DNA from: Sodiomyces alkalinus F11
Lineage: Eukaryota > Ascomycota > Sordariomycetes > Glomerellales > Plectosphaerellaceae
Length of the DNA: 64,000 bases
Assembly: GCF_003711515.1 (NCBI RefSeq)
Contig: NW_021167098.1
Coordinates: 34,259 to 98,258, forward strand
Direction: 5' to 3'
Shown here: in pieces, positions 11,062-23,650 of the stretch
Position numbering within the stretch: position 1 is the stretch's first letter
How the letters are laid out: every line of letters starts with the position of its first letter
Translations under genes and position numbers: made by a program
Notes under the pieces: model-generated
What the model saw: only the letters and a program-made list of their open reading frames with translations
The model's database searches: none
Told to the model about the DNA's origin: nothing

Positions 11062-11940
11062 ACCACGCCTCTAGTATATAAGGACTAATACCGTAATCTT
11101 TAGTATCTCGAATAATAATTTATAGCTTACTTTTATTATTACCAGTAATTACTACCTAGGATAAGTAAAATATAATCGTTATACCTTTTTCCTAGACTAT
11201 ATAAGACTACTATGCTAATAGGAAGAGGAGAATATCGTGAAACTATTCGTACCTACGGTAATTCTTATATATGCACTTAGAGATCTTACGAAAGAACTGA
11301 ATATTACTTCTGGCAGTATTAACGATAAGTAATTTCTTCTCCTAATACTTATAGTCACCGGGTATAGGGTCTATCGGTCTAGTAGAGGCAGCTACCTTAC
11401 CGCCTTTTTTAGAACCTATATTAAGGTATAATATAGCGGGATAGAATAAGTAGATAAGGGAGTAAGGATTTAATAAAAATAAAATTAAAGAAAAAGTCCG
11501 TAATAACTATCGAGTATACTATAGATATATTGGGATTTACTAATAAAGGAAAAGCGTTCTATAGTACGAAAAGATACAGGAGAGAAAAAGGAAAGAAAAG
11601 AAAGAAAAAGAGAAAGGAAACTAAGTTAAAAAGGTTATAGAAATAGAATTAGTTATAGTGCTATAGGTTATAATATTAGAGGTCACCGCGTGACTAGAAA
11701 GTTAAATAGGATTAAAGAGTATTATAGTGTTAATAATATAATATTTATAGTGAATTAAAGGAAAAAGCCCTATAAAGCACGCGTGAATAGAGATAATAGG
11801 GAGTTAACTATTAATGGGATATGAAAGGTCGGTAATAGGAAGATAGATAATAACTTATACTATTAATCGCTTACTATATTATACTATTACCAGAATAGGC
11901 GAATATATTCCGTTTACAGCTAATCCGTTTTATTAGAGGT
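11062..11940 (-). other. Gypsy A segment between integrase and Gypsy B insertion
   Basis: This should encode the linker between integrase and chromodomain of Gypsy A, but only scattered minus-strand similarity can be seen. A purine-rich block at about 11575-11630 (A/G only for long runs) interrupts it and may be a slipped repeat or another small insertion. I see no other gene. Confidence 0.4.
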
Positions 11941-13482
11941 CGTCGTTATCGAAATCCCGATACTCGGAATCGTCCGCCCGTCGCCTTTATAAAATCTACA
12001 CTCTAACTAGCCGTTAATACTCTATAGCGCTTCGTTCTAATAAAATCCGGTAATTAATAGTCTCGCTTCCTATTAATTCCTCCGTGGTAATAGGCTATTA
12101 TTTCTTAAATTCGTACACTATATTACTCGTATTTTCAATTAACATTTATCGCGGATACTACTCGTTATACTAATCGGGCTATCCTTTCTATCCGATTAGG
12201 TATTTAGTATACGGATATCCCCTTCGTCTAACGATACGCCTCTTTAAAAGCTTTTCGATCTTATATAAAGACTACTCGTTATTATTATTATTAATAATAA
12301 TTAGACCTAGCTTTATTCGTTCTCGGCTAAAAGGATCTCTAATTAGGCCTAGAACGAGCTAGGTAATTAAGACGACTCTGTATACTCGCTATAACTATAG
12401 AAAATTAAGCCCGTAAGCTAGAGGACTTATTACTCGTATAATACGGAAAGGTCCTACACGTTACTAGGACTATTTACGGGAATCCTTAGTCTAGCCTAGT
12501 AACTTATATCCTCTATAAAGATATAGATATACTATCTTCTTAACCTTGAATATATATAGTCTGCGTATAATATTATAACGCCTTTTTATATCCGCTATAG
12601 CGATCGCTACTAGATATTCCGCTTTCTAATAGTATAGTTACCGAATATAGTCTATCTATTCCTTATCGAATATCTAATATAAACCTATATTCGCTAGCAT
12701 ATCTACTTTAGATTACGGTCTAAAACTAAATAGAAACTTATTCGGAAAAGTGTCTAATGTCGCCGTATAGGCCTAATTAAGCGCGGGCTGAACCGCGGAT
12801 AGTATATAAGGCTATAGAATATCGCTCGTGGATATATAGTATTATAGAATAATCTCGACTACCTGATTCTTTTGCTCGGAAGAGCTATTTATTTATAAAT
12901 ACTATGCCGTAGCTAACGTAAGCTACGTCTCTAAGCACTTCCAGAACTCCTACCAAAATTGTAATATAAATTTCGGATCTTATTCCGAGATAATACAGAT
13001 ATGTAGACCCTAATCTATTAGCTATAGTATCCGCAGGAAAACCTGCGCCTAATCCTTTACGGTATAGGTCGAGTAACCAAGTATTAATATTATCTTCTTA
13101 CTAGTCTTATAAATAACTATTAGTAGTGTATTAAACCTATCGATAGGCTTAGTTTTAAGCGTGCAGAATAAATATTAGTATTTAATTAACGGTAATCCGA
13201 CGATAAAATCGATTATGATTATTAAGAAAGGCATAGTAAGTGGTATAATCGGCTATAGCTCGCCTAAAGGCTTTTACCAGTCTATAGTATTTTCGAGGTA
13301 TACCGGATAGTCTCGTGCCTATTCCATGACTATAGCCAGTTTCCCGCGAAAGCTAAAACTATCTAGCGCGTAGATTATCCGTTTAACTCCAAAATAATAG
13401 TTATCGTTATATACTATCTATAGTATCTTAGGTATTAGCTTCTATACAATAATTAATCGTAGTCTATCGCCTTCGCTAACTA
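11940..13482 (-). pseudogene. Gypsy A integrase fossil
   Basis: Minus-strand frame from 13482 down: SEGDRLRL, then a zinc-binding segment with FGVKR, ALDSFSF.GK and ARDYPVYLEN (cysteines partly Tyr), followed by KPLGEL.P. The core begins with IDFIVGLP at about 13210, then an ISE-DPKF.LQFW block near 12960 and TAYYL.INSSSE(Q)KNQ-VVEI near 12870, matching the SDRDPKF...FW and TAYHPQTDGSSERTNQ blocks of fungal gypsy integrases. LINE A interrupts the frame at its N-terminal end. Confidence 0.9.
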
Positions 13483-13494
13483 TATATAATAGCC
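13483..13494. repeat. LINE A target-site duplication, left copy
   Basis: The 12 bp TATATAATAGCC are repeated exactly at 20330-20341, on the other side of LINE A. Confidence 0.75.
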
Positions 13495-13599
13495 GAAACA
13501 GAGACCAAGCATTATCAAGCCAAAAGTAACCCTAAGGTACCGTATTATCGATAAAATCAATTCTAATATCGAATTCGGACTCTACGCCCTTAAAAGCAC

Positions 13600-15010
13600 C
13601 GGACACCGATATCGTAGCGAGGACGTAGAGGGCGCGGTGGGTTATACGCTATAGGGCGGCCCGTAGGGCTAACCGAACACGATACTAGTATACCACTATA
13701 GAGCGCCTAGAATATAACGACTAACACTAACCCGGGGCGCGTAACCCTGAGAGAGCCCCTAAAATCTTAGGCACCGAGTAGGCGTACCGAAGGCGTACTA
13801 TATAAACTACGTACCTAATTTTCCGGACTACTAGCTAATAGGATAAACGCCGAAATGACGCTATAGCTTATATAGAAGATCCTTTAAACGTAATACTATA
13901 AGACTATTATAAGGAAGCCGCTACGCTAATAACCCGGTAGTAATATACCCCCTCTTATAACCGAAAGGCTTACCGACACGATTTAATCAATAATTAACGG
14001 TATACTAAAAGAACTACTTACGGTAATAGGACCTAAGACTTACGCCTAAGTAGTAAGGAGTACGCCCGCGTAGCGCTAATATATTAAAATAATACCGGCG
14101 ATGGTTATATCTACTCGATACGCCTAAGAACTAATAATCCGATACAGGGGCGCTAAAACCGACCTTAAAAGCCGGACCCTATAAAAGATCACTAAGGCGG
14201 TTAACTAAATCGCCCGCCGCATGGATACAATAGCCGCGCGATAACTCCTAAGCAGCGATATAATTAGTATATTTATGTATAGGAATAAATAATAGATAGC
14301 GAACACGAATAACTAGGTTAAAGGCGTATTCGGTATAGGAGCTATAATATAAGAGAAAATATACTAAGTTATAGTAAAAGGAATACCGACGGTATAACTA
14401 CTAGCTAATAACCCTAATATAGTATTATAAGAACTTCGGCTATAAAATAATATAGCGATTACCCGGATTAAGGCTAAGAAACCTAGGAATAATATAGCGC
14501 GGATAACACTATTAATTATTAAGGTTACCCGCCCCGAGGACACGGAGCGACTAGTAAACGAGAGAGTCTTCTTTAATTATAAATACTATAATAATAAACC
14601 TTATAACCCTAAGATCTCCCTATAACGGTGTTTTAAATACCTTAACTTCGGATATAAAGTAAGCTAATACTAGGCGATAAAAGCGCTTTACGGGTATTAT
14701 AGCGGCGTAAGGTTAGCATACTAAAAGGGCTTCGCGGCGTATAAAGCTAAGACGGACCCGAAGAAATAACGCTACGCTGCCTATAAAGGGCTATACGCGG
14801 CGTTTAATGATAAATGCCTAAATAAAGTTAAAGAAAGGGCGCGGACTAAGGAGGTATATACTAATAGGGTAAAAGGATTCGACCTTAGCTAACTTAGGAA
14901 ATATAGGGCGGAGAGGGAGTATAGCGTTTTCGCGGTATTATAAGAAATAATAATAATCTCCGAACCGCCTAAGAAAAAGAGAAAATAGAAAGGACGCCCC
15001 CTAGGGTCAC
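13600..15010 (+). pseudogene. LINE A ORF1 (gag-like) fossil with zinc knuckles
   Basis: Plus-strand frame rich in Ala/Arg/Lys. At 14570-14720 it shows a row of degraded CCHC knuckles: CF-YKYYN, RCF-KYLNFGYK and GYYSGVRLAY, with Cys to Tyr and His to Tyr changes, followed by AYKAKTDPKK. Close to its end (about 14992) is RGRPPGSRN, an AT-hook-like motif. ORF1 proteins of Tad/I-type LINEs bind the element RNA. Confidence 0.75.
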
Positions 15011-18000
15011 GGAATATCCTCCTTAAATTATATACCGCCCTCTTTACGCCTACTTAGGATAATAATATTATAAGGTTCCTCGCTTTTAATACTACTTTTT
15101 AGCCCTTATAAATCCTTACCCTTTACTCCGAGGCTATACCTAAAATATAATTATAAAGCAAAGTAAGCGCGGCGTAACCGCCTAAGATAAATAATTAGAG
15201 TTATTTAGTAGAATATAGGGGGATAGCGAGATAGAGTATAGTAGGCGCTTTATAACTATAGCGAGTATAATATAATAGCGGTAACGGAGCCTAGGTTAAA
15301 TAAAAGGAAGAACCCGATTTACCTAAGGGGATATAATTATAGGATAGTATAAGGTAGTAAATACGCCTTACACTATATATATAAACGGTATAAGGCCGTA
15401 ATATTTATATAATATACGGGCGAGTATTAGGCTTAGGCTATAATTAGAGTTAGGATATAATAGTAGGAGATAAGTATATAGGTAGTATACTTATTATACT
15501 ATAAAGCAGGAGAGTAAGAGAATATGTAGTCTTATAGCGGAACCGGAGCCGTAATATACTATCCTAGTAAAAGCCTTTAACCTAAAGAACCCCTTTTAGG
15601 ACGGATACGATAAATAAAAAAGATAATCGGAAGACCTTATTATACTCGTGTACCGATAATAACTCGACCTTATAACCCTAAAAGAATATATTATAAGGAC
15701 CTTAGCCGATACTAATTAATAGTATAGCACGCTTAACCTTACCTAGGTTTCGGCGGACCTAACCTACGTATACTAAGGGGATAATCTAGACCTAATAGGC
15801 TTAGACTATATAGCCTAGGTAATTAATATCGATATAGTATAGCCACGCTAGCATATCGTTAGTAAAGAATAAAGATAAAGGAAGTTAGACTACGAAGCGG
15901 CCTAGAGAGAGGCTTAAAGGCTAGACTATAAAGAAATACCCCTTACCCTAGAAGTAATCGATTAGGCTATAAACTAGATATTATAGGACTTTATTAATAT
16001 CGCGGACGTTATAGCGTCGCGCTATAAGCTAGGTGCCTTTCATAATAGACTACTATAGTAAACGTAGGCAATAGTAAAGGCGAATAGGGAGGTAATAAGG
16101 CTAATACGGCGCTATCACGGGTAAAGGTTATATAGTAGGTAGGATAAATTTAAGGACGTGGAAAAATATCGTGATATACTAATAAGGATAAAGAAGCGGA
16201 AAAGCTAGCGCGGCGTTATTAATATAACGGTAATAGACTAAAAAAGCCTCTAAGCACTATAATGCTAGGCCTAAACGGTAAGCCACTTACCCCTAAACCT
16301 CCTATCTATCCAGCCCCTATAGCGTAGCGCGGGCAGACCGGTCACGATAATATATAATAGAAAAAGATAATCCTTATACCGAAGTTCTTCCCCCTATTAT
16401 ACCCTATAGAAAACGGGCGTATCGGCGGCACGCTAAGGATAACGATAATACTACTCACGTAAAAGGTTACGGAAAAGGAGGTTTAGTACGTTATACAATA
16501 AATAGTAAAATAAAAGGTACCCGGAGAGGATAGCCTACTAAACGGATTCCTACTCGCCTATAACTAACTACTCTATAAATAACTAGTATAACTCTTCTCC
16601 GCGAGCTTTAAGGCGGTATATTTCCTATAACGATACCGTACCGTAAATATAATAATACTTAAGAAACCGGGTAAACTAAAGAAAGCTTATATAATAGCCT
16701 TAGGGTAATAACCGCTATTACTCCTAAGCGTAATAGGGAAAGTCCTTAAGAAGATAATAGTAAAGAGAATCGCGATTATAGCGGAGGAGTACTAACTCCT
16801 CCTTACCAGATAGATAGGTAATCGAAGATACCGTAATACGATAATAGCGGTTAAGGCTATTATAGAGGGAGTTTATACCGTGTAAGAGCATGGCGGGGCC
16901 GTAGCGTAATTAAAGCTTAATATCTAGGGCGGTTTCGATATAGTACTATACTAAAGATTCCTCGAAGTCCTTACTTAGTACGGCTTCCCGGACTAAGTCA
17001 CGAAATAGACTTAGTTATACTTTATAGCGTATACGGTACGCCTACACTTTAACGGCGATATAGCGTATTAAGTAGATACCTAGGCGGGGGTCCCTTAAGG
17101 ATTACCCCTTTCCTTAATCCTCTTTATACTATTTATTAGGACACTTTACTAAGAACTAATCCGGATACCGCGGGTTATAGTAACCGGCTTTACCGATAAT
17201 ATAAATATTATAGCCTTTGAATATAATAAGGCCGTATTACGGGCGTACCTTAAACGGGCGTAGTAAGTCTGCTAGAGCTAGTTATAACGGAGTAGACTAG
17301 GATTCGAGCTATAAAAGTATAAGCTCGTCTACTTTACCACAAAACACAACCCGCTACCACTTTAATTACGCCTTAAGGGTATACCGGCGCTATAAGCTAT
17401 AAAGATAGAGGTCTTAGGGGTTATCCTCGACGAAAAGCTTATATTCCGTCCTTATATCCGGAAACTTAAAGCTAAACTCCTTACCTAGAAGTATACCCTT
17501 ATACGCCTTATAGCGTTAGTATAGGGCTACCGTATCAGGGATACGCGTAAACTATACTAAATAGTGGTCCGGAGCGTTATATTATACGTGGCCCCGGCTT
17601 TCTATACGATAATAGGAAAGGGGAGAAGCTAAGCAGAATGCTAAAAAGGCTAGGTAACGAGTAAGCATGATACTTATATATTATTACTAGCGCGTATCGG
17701 GTTACGGCTATAAAGGTAGTTAAGATAAAGGCGGGGGTCCCCCCCCTTAACTTATACTATAACGCCCTAACCGCGTAAGCGGTGCTATAGGCAAAGAGTA
17801 CCTAGATAGAGTAAGCGATACTTTAGGTATAATAAGTAGCCGAAGCGGCTATATAACGTAGAAGATATAGGGGAGGGGTTAGGCCTTACCTAAGGCCCTA
17901 GGGGGTATAGAAGTAAGAAGTCGAGTCCTAGCTTCTTAGGAGGGAATTAGCCTAGCGCCTTTAAGAGGAATAAGCGTACCGGTAAAAGAGTACCTGGCTA

Positions 18001-18480
18001 TATTAATATAATAGTATAGCTATAGCGTAAACGCCTTAATTCGACCGCGTAGCGCTTAGGAAGTATAAAGGCCTTATAAAACTATAGAGTTCTACCCTTA
18101 CCTAGATACGAATAAAGAAGATAGGCCTTTATCACTTCCTTTTTATAATTGGTATACCGGACGCGGCGACGCCGCGATATTAATACACTAACGGAGGGCC
18201 GGAGATAGCAGAATATATCGTGTTAGAGTGCCGGGATATAGTAGGGGAGATATAAGAGCGCCTTATAGTTAATACGGGCGCGCGCTTACTAATAGAATAG
18301 GACTAGCTCCTAGCGCTCCGGAGTAAGGAGACCACGGGAAAGGTCGCGAAGTGGTTTCTATAAACCGGGCGCTTTCCGGGCTTTAAGCTAGCACGATAAC
18401 TAGTATCGGAGGTATATTAAAGCCCCCGTAGTGCTAAAACCTCGGGTATATATACGGGGGAGGTAAAGATAACTATAAAG
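15010..18480 (+). pseudogene. LINE A ORF2 fossil: endonuclease-like, reverse transcriptase, C-terminal domain
   Basis: An endonuclease-like N-terminal part is weak (15560-15860, with DNLDLIGLDY at 15782). RT is clear: ILKKPGK (about 16645), LLSVIGKVLKKI (about 16725), LLLTR.IGNRRY, then GVP.GLPLSLILFILFI (about 17085) and the catalytic box FTDN at 17189-17200, mutated from F/Y-A-D-D. A thumb region with EVLGVILDEKL follows near 17405. The C-terminal segment (18060-18260) has GLYHFLYNWY and a HI-LEC-like block. Stops sit at former Gln/Trp codons. Confidence 0.9.
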
Positions 18481-20329
18481 AAGATAAGTAAAAGGAGAGT
18501 AAGATATTTATTAATAGCCGCTATACGGCGGCGTTATAATCACGCTGTAACCCCTTACTCCTGATTATCTATATACTTATCAGATTCGTTATTATTATTA
18601 TCGGAGCTAATTACTCTACTATTTACTAGGATAACCTTAACCTCGGCCTTAGTCTTATCCTTAGTAGCGGAGGTAATAGGGTCCTTAAATAAGGGGAGGG
18701 GGATACCCTATAATATATATTAGTAACGGCGTTAATATAGGGGAGGCGAGGAGCGGTAACTTATAAAGTAGGTAGGGATAGCCTTTAGTATCTTGCTATT
18801 ATAAGCGTAGCTAGTATTATAGCTTTACGGGGGCGCGGCGGCGGCGATTACGATTACACTAACACTACTAGCCCGGCGGAGGGAGGCGTAATAAGCCCGG
18901 AGGGCGCGGGTCTAATAGATAGCTATCTATAAGGGGTATCGGCGAGGCACGGGCGGCGGCAGCGGCGGTAATAAGGGTATTAGCGGCGTCCTAATAGGGT
19001 GGGGGGATTTAATAGGAGGGTTAGCGGAGCGAGGGCGTAATAAGGGCGTAATAGGGATAAACCGGGGCGTAATAGCTATGATTACGATTACTATTAATAT
19101 ATTTAATGTAATAAGCGCTTACTCCTAAGTCGGGTTAGTAGATATAATACAATAGGGGCGTAAAGGGAGCGCAGCGAGAATATAATAGGACTACTTACCG
19201 GGCGGGTTCTGATAGGGAGGCGCCTAGTAGTTACGTGCTAGAGATATAACGTAAAAGATATAAGGGAATAAGCGGGTAGTAGGGGTAGGTATAAGCGCGG
19301 ACTATACCGGGTTAGAATATAAAGTAAGGGCGTAAAGCGGGCGCGACGATAATAAAGAGGGGGACTTATAGTTAAGGGCTAGGGGGTAACCGGTCCTTTA
19401 CCTATATAGGCGCCGGAACCGGCTCCCCCTTTAACGATAGCAGTTTTATTACTAAGTATCTAAAGGAGTAGGAGACTTAGACTAAGGCGGGCACTATAGG
19501 GGTAGAGCGGGGGCGGTATAAGGATAGTATAACCTAGGACCCTATTAGATCCCCTACTATATAGCTGAATAGTACCGGGGGATCCCGTATAAGAGTTTTA
19601 GGGCCATACTTATACCATACCGACTACGTAAAACTTACCTTAAGAATAATAGCTTAAAACAGGAAAAGAGGAAAGGAGGAAAAGAGAGGACAAAAAGGAG
19701 GTTTATAAGAAACGGAGGCGGCAGATTAGCCCTATAAGTCACTATGCCTCCTAGGGAATAGTAGCCACGCCCGGCCTATACTATAGCGCCTACCCCGGAG
19801 AGCCTATATAGCGCGAGTAAAGGAGGTATATAACTAAGTAAGGGCCACTATAAATAGTAGGCACACGAAGGAGGTTTTAGAATAAATAATAACTAAAGAA
19901 AAGAGTAAGGGGGGCGCGCAGGCGCGTCCCCCCCCCCCTCCTATAAAAGGGAGGGAGAGTATAAAGGGTACTACGGTTAGGGGAGAATAACCTCGCCGGA
20001 TCCGGAATAAAGGAAAGGACGGCGGCGAGTAACCGTAGCGATAGCGCACTAAGGGCGCGTACGACCCGATACAGCACCTACTAAACTAACTAGCTAACCC
20101 CTATTAGCCACTAGCCCGGAAGTAAGATCCGGTTTTCGAATAGCGATAAAAATAGGGCCGCGAAGCGATACTGTAACAGCCACGCACGATAGAACTGCTT
20201 ATATAATAAGAGCGTAGGGGTTTTTATATATTAACGGTTTCCCCTCGAGAATTAGAGAAGAACTATTACCTAGGTGGCTAGCCTAGCTTAGCTAAGCGAG
20301 AGCAGAGTAATAAGTAATAATAATAATAA
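18480..20329 (+). other. LINE A 3' region, GC-rich
   Basis: About 1.8 kb after ORF2 before the (TAA)n tail. It is rich in GGC/GCG triplets at 18830-19030 and contains long G/C runs near 19911 and 19928. Some minus-strand stretches look weakly coding (for example 18560-18690, Asn/Ser/Lys-rich), but no family was recognised. The two small minus-strand open stretches near 19834-20077 overlap each other and look accidental. Confidence 0.5.
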
Positions 20330-20330
20330 T
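20305..20330 (+). repeat. (TAA)n tail of LINE A
   Basis: A short run of TAA units, slightly interrupted, directly before the right target-site duplication, typical of the 3' end of Tad/I-type LINEs. Confidence 0.8.
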
Positions 20331-20341
20331 ATATAATAGCC
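20330..20341. repeat. LINE A target-site duplication, right copy
   Basis: Exact copy of 13483-13494. Gypsy A resumes immediately after it. Confidence 0.75.
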
Positions 20342-21200
20342 CGTTCTAAAGACGAGCGGGTAGAATCTTCCGTTTACGACTACTCGAATTTTTAGCGCCC
20401 TCTTATTATACACGTACTTCGCTTATAATAGGTTTATATTATACGTCCTTTTCGTATACCTATAGGAACTCGTCTTATAGACTATTAGGTATTACATAAT
20501 CGACCGCGATGTAAATTAAAGTAGCCTAGTCTAAATTCCTATATCTTAATCTAATATATACTTATAGAGCGTCGGTATAGTCGGTCTAAATATCGTCTAA
20601 CTTACTAGTATCTAATAGCTTTACTTCGTCTATACGCTTAGTTTTCTTCTACCCTATTAACTCCTAAGAGTCCTTCTTATCTATTACGGGCAGCCTAGAT
20701 AAAGCGTCTAGAACTACGTTTCACTAACCGGGAATATAGCCTACCTTTAGCTAAAACAAGCTAAGGAATGTTAAAACAGCTATTAGTCGAGGGTTTAACT
20801 TATTAATATCTATTATCTTTAAAGATATCTAATAGACGATACCTCGTGTTACTTAGTAATCTATTAGGACTATTACCGGTTAGCGATAGGATTATAGTCT
20901 AGTTTATAATATTTTATAGGCCTAGACTAAGGCATAGATCTTGAATTCTATAGCCTTATATCGCGCTTTTATAGCTATAAGCTCTCTGGATAGGAAGAGG
21001 ATTAGTTAAATTATGTTAACTAGGATTTTACCTTTATTATATAGTACTAACAGATAAAAAAGGAATATACCTAGTCTACTTCTGCTAGTATCTAGGTTAC
21101 AAAACGTTATCTGGTTAGAGTTATAGTGATATAGGCGTATCTCCTCTATAACCTGTTTCTAAATAATCTTAAAAGCTTATCGCTTAACGTTTATCGGTTT
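20342..21200 (-). pseudogene. Gypsy A RNase H and start of integrase, fossil
   Basis: Minus-strand frame: ARYKAIEFKIYALV(W)AYKIL (about 20960) is the E...A.VWA..K block of RNase H. Near 20740 it reads IPG, two mutated codons, NVVLDALSRLPV, the HVPGKLNVVPDALSRL motif that closes RNase H in this gypsy lineage. The sequence then runs VVVNGRFYPLVFR (about 20385) up to the LINE A insertion. Confidence 0.9.
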
Positions 21201-21539
21201 ATATATTAACCTACTTATTTATCGCTGCCTTAGATACTTCGGAGGTAACTATATAACCTAGCTAGAGTCTTTAGCGTTATTAAGCAGCATAGTCTTATAT
21301 TTTTATAGTGGATTAATTTTAACACAGAACCACGGAATAAATCATTAAAGAAAACTAATATTATTAATATAGGTCTCTAGATCGGATAGCTTTTCGGGTA
21401 TTTTAAGCTATTATAAAGCTTCGATACGATCGGCGGTTATATATAGACTAAATCCGTTAACCTTAAAACCGAGTAGACGTACCGAGTTATACGTATAGAA
21501 GGATTCTACTAGCGATAGCATGAGTCGGATATCTTAAAA

Positions 21540-22130
21540 CAGCTTTATAATAATCCGTAGATACTCGAGGTGCTCTTTAAACGTATTAGAAAACATAAGA
21601 ATATTATTAATATACACTTTATAGAAATATCTATACTTAAATAGACGTTAATCTATAAAGCGTTATACGAATAGCGGGGAGTTACGAAATCCTATTAGTA
21701 TAACCTTAGAGCGTTTCAATCCGTATAAAGAGACGATAGTTGTCCGATCCTCATATCCTTCCTATACCGGTAGCTAATAGAAGAATAAGCTAGCGTTAAA
21801 TATACTAAAAGACTTCTTCTCTTAAAGATACTAAATTATCTTATCTTATAACGGGATCGGATATACGTTAAGGAGTATAGCGGCGTTAGGTTTTCGTAGA
21901 TTAACGATTACTCTGCCCTTATACATTCTATTCACGGTACGCTAGATTATAAACGCCGGATATACAAAGAGAGTAGGCTTATATTACCACGTTATTCTAC
22001 CGACTTTATATATATCGTTAAACTTACTATCTAAATAGCCTTTATCTTCGGTATTAAGTTAATACGGACGGAAATATAGATTTATACCTTATTAGTTATT
22101 AACTAGGTTAACGCGTATCCGCTTATCGGA
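21540..22130 (-). pseudogene. Gypsy A reverse transcriptase fossil
   Basis: The minus-strand frame has VIVNLRKPNAAIL (for VVVDIRGLNKITV), YPIPL, a NASLFFY block (for D-ASSFFYQWRV), TTIVSLYGLK, VILIGFRNSPLFV.RFID (for GFKNSPAYVQRQID) and the catalytic box at 21603-21614 reading YINN instead of YxDD. This GFKNSPAYVQRQID type marks a fungal gypsy lineage distinct from Gypsy B. Confidence 0.93.
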
Positions 22131-23632
22131 TAGCAGAGGAATAATTCCCCTATCACGCTATATATTAAATCCTTCGAGTAGTTTATAGACCTATTAGACC
22201 TTATCGGGTAATATAGCGTAGATATATACTTCGTCCTTTATCTTAACTTTAGGCACGTTATTAGGCCGTTCAGGATTTATAGTGCTATGCTTCTCTCTAT
22301 CTACTTTCGGTTTATTTTACTATTATAGGATAGATTCCGCGATCGGTGAGAGCTTATAGTACGGGGCCTTAAGGGTATAACGCGTTAGATCTAATTCCTT
22401 AAATTCTTAGCCTTCGACCGCTATTAACGCGTAAGCGTTTACCTATTTAACTAGCTCTACCTCGTTATCATCCTATAAGTCTATAATATAGCCTACTCTA
22501 TTATTCCGATAAACTATATAGCCCGTATCACTATTATTAACGTAATGGACTATTTTAGAAGTATATATATCGTATATATAATATAATATAGTATACTTAG
22601 GATCGGGTACGAAATAGTATTTATATCCTATAGGTAGACTAGTATAGCGTATCGGGATTAGAGTCGAGGATATTAGCGGAATAAATACTATCTACGCTAT
22701 TATTACTCTACGGATATAATACCCTAGAGACGTCTTCCGGTATCCCGAGATCGGAATTCTTATACCATGGTATTCTATAACGCGTAGTTACCCCATAGAA
22801 TAAAGGATATTAACACCGTAAGTGCTAAGGAATACTGCTCTAAGCAGTATTTTGGGCTTTAAGTTATTAATTATCTATACCGTTACTATAAAATACCCTA
22901 GAATTAGTATATTTTAGATATAGCCGTCGATATAGAAATCGAATATTATAATCTCCTTAGTAATAGTCTTCCTAGTAATACCGTGTATTAGTCTTAGCTT
23001 CGCTGCCTTGGCGAAATAAACGTTATACGCGTGGTTCTATAGCTATTATCTATTAACTATTATCGTGGTATAACCCAAGTCGATATAGATATTTATAGGT
23101 ATCCTTAAGGGCGTGAATTTTATCGGCATTAATAGTATATATACCGATCGAGGCTTCTAGCGACTAACGTCTAGGCGTTAACTATATTATTTAGCTGGAA
23201 AGCGTAAAATCTATATAGGGTATCTAGCTTAGGTAGCCTCGGCGGTCTATTATCTACCGATCCGTTAATAGACTCCTATCTTAAGTCCTAACCTTAGGCT
23301 GATAGTTCCTCGGCCTATAAGTGCGCGGGTTCCAGTATCGCCGGTTCTTTAGCCTATATAACCGTAGATTACACGGTAGCCTATTATATATCCGTAGACT
23401 CTCGTACCGAAATAAATAAAGGGTTAGTCTAACCGACCTATTACTTATAATTCCGATATAGACTCTAACCTTTAGGTTTTAGCTCCATATACGTCTTAGA
23501 ATAGACATACTAATAGAGCTACGAGTTATTAGAGAAATATACTATATATTTACGATATTAATAAGTAAGGAGCTTTATATCGGGGTTTATATATGGTTTT
23601 ATCCGCTTTAGCGAGGTCTACTTATAAGTATT
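22130..23632 (-). pseudogene. Gypsy A protease and spacer fossil
   Basis: Minus-strand frame: AKAAKLRLIHGITRKTI (about 22990), EIIIFDFYIDGYI, then LKPKILLRAVFL..YGVNILYSMG (about 22820), and a long stretch IRIPIS..RKTSLGYYIRR. This is the pattern of the retropepsin-like region upstream of RT in fungal gypsy elements (A-L-DTGA..F....A....L). The catalytic Asp-Thr-Gly motif is not clear. The upstream border is the LINE B insertion. Confidence 0.65.
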
Positions 23633-23645
23633 AATCTATTATTAT
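23633..23645. repeat. LINE B target-site duplication, left copy
   Basis: AATCTATTATTAT here and GATCTATTACTAT at 30281-30293 differ by two transitions and flank LINE B. Confidence 0.65.
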
Positions 23646-23650
23646 TATTA

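Larger units (their letters stand above)
13495..20329 (+). mobile_element. LINE A: Tad-like non-LTR retrotransposon inserted in Gypsy A
   Basis: A plus-strand element of about 6.8 kb between exact 12-bp duplications. It begins with a less RIPed leader (13495-13580) and ends with a (TAA)n-type tail at 20305-20330. It holds a gag-like ORF1, an ORF2 with endonuclease-like, RT and C-terminal segments, and a long GC-rich 3' region. Gypsy A integrase reads up to the left edge and Gypsy A RNase H up to the right edge, so LINE A arrived after Gypsy A. Its size and the leader suggest it is near full length. It is inactivated by RIP. Confidence 0.85.
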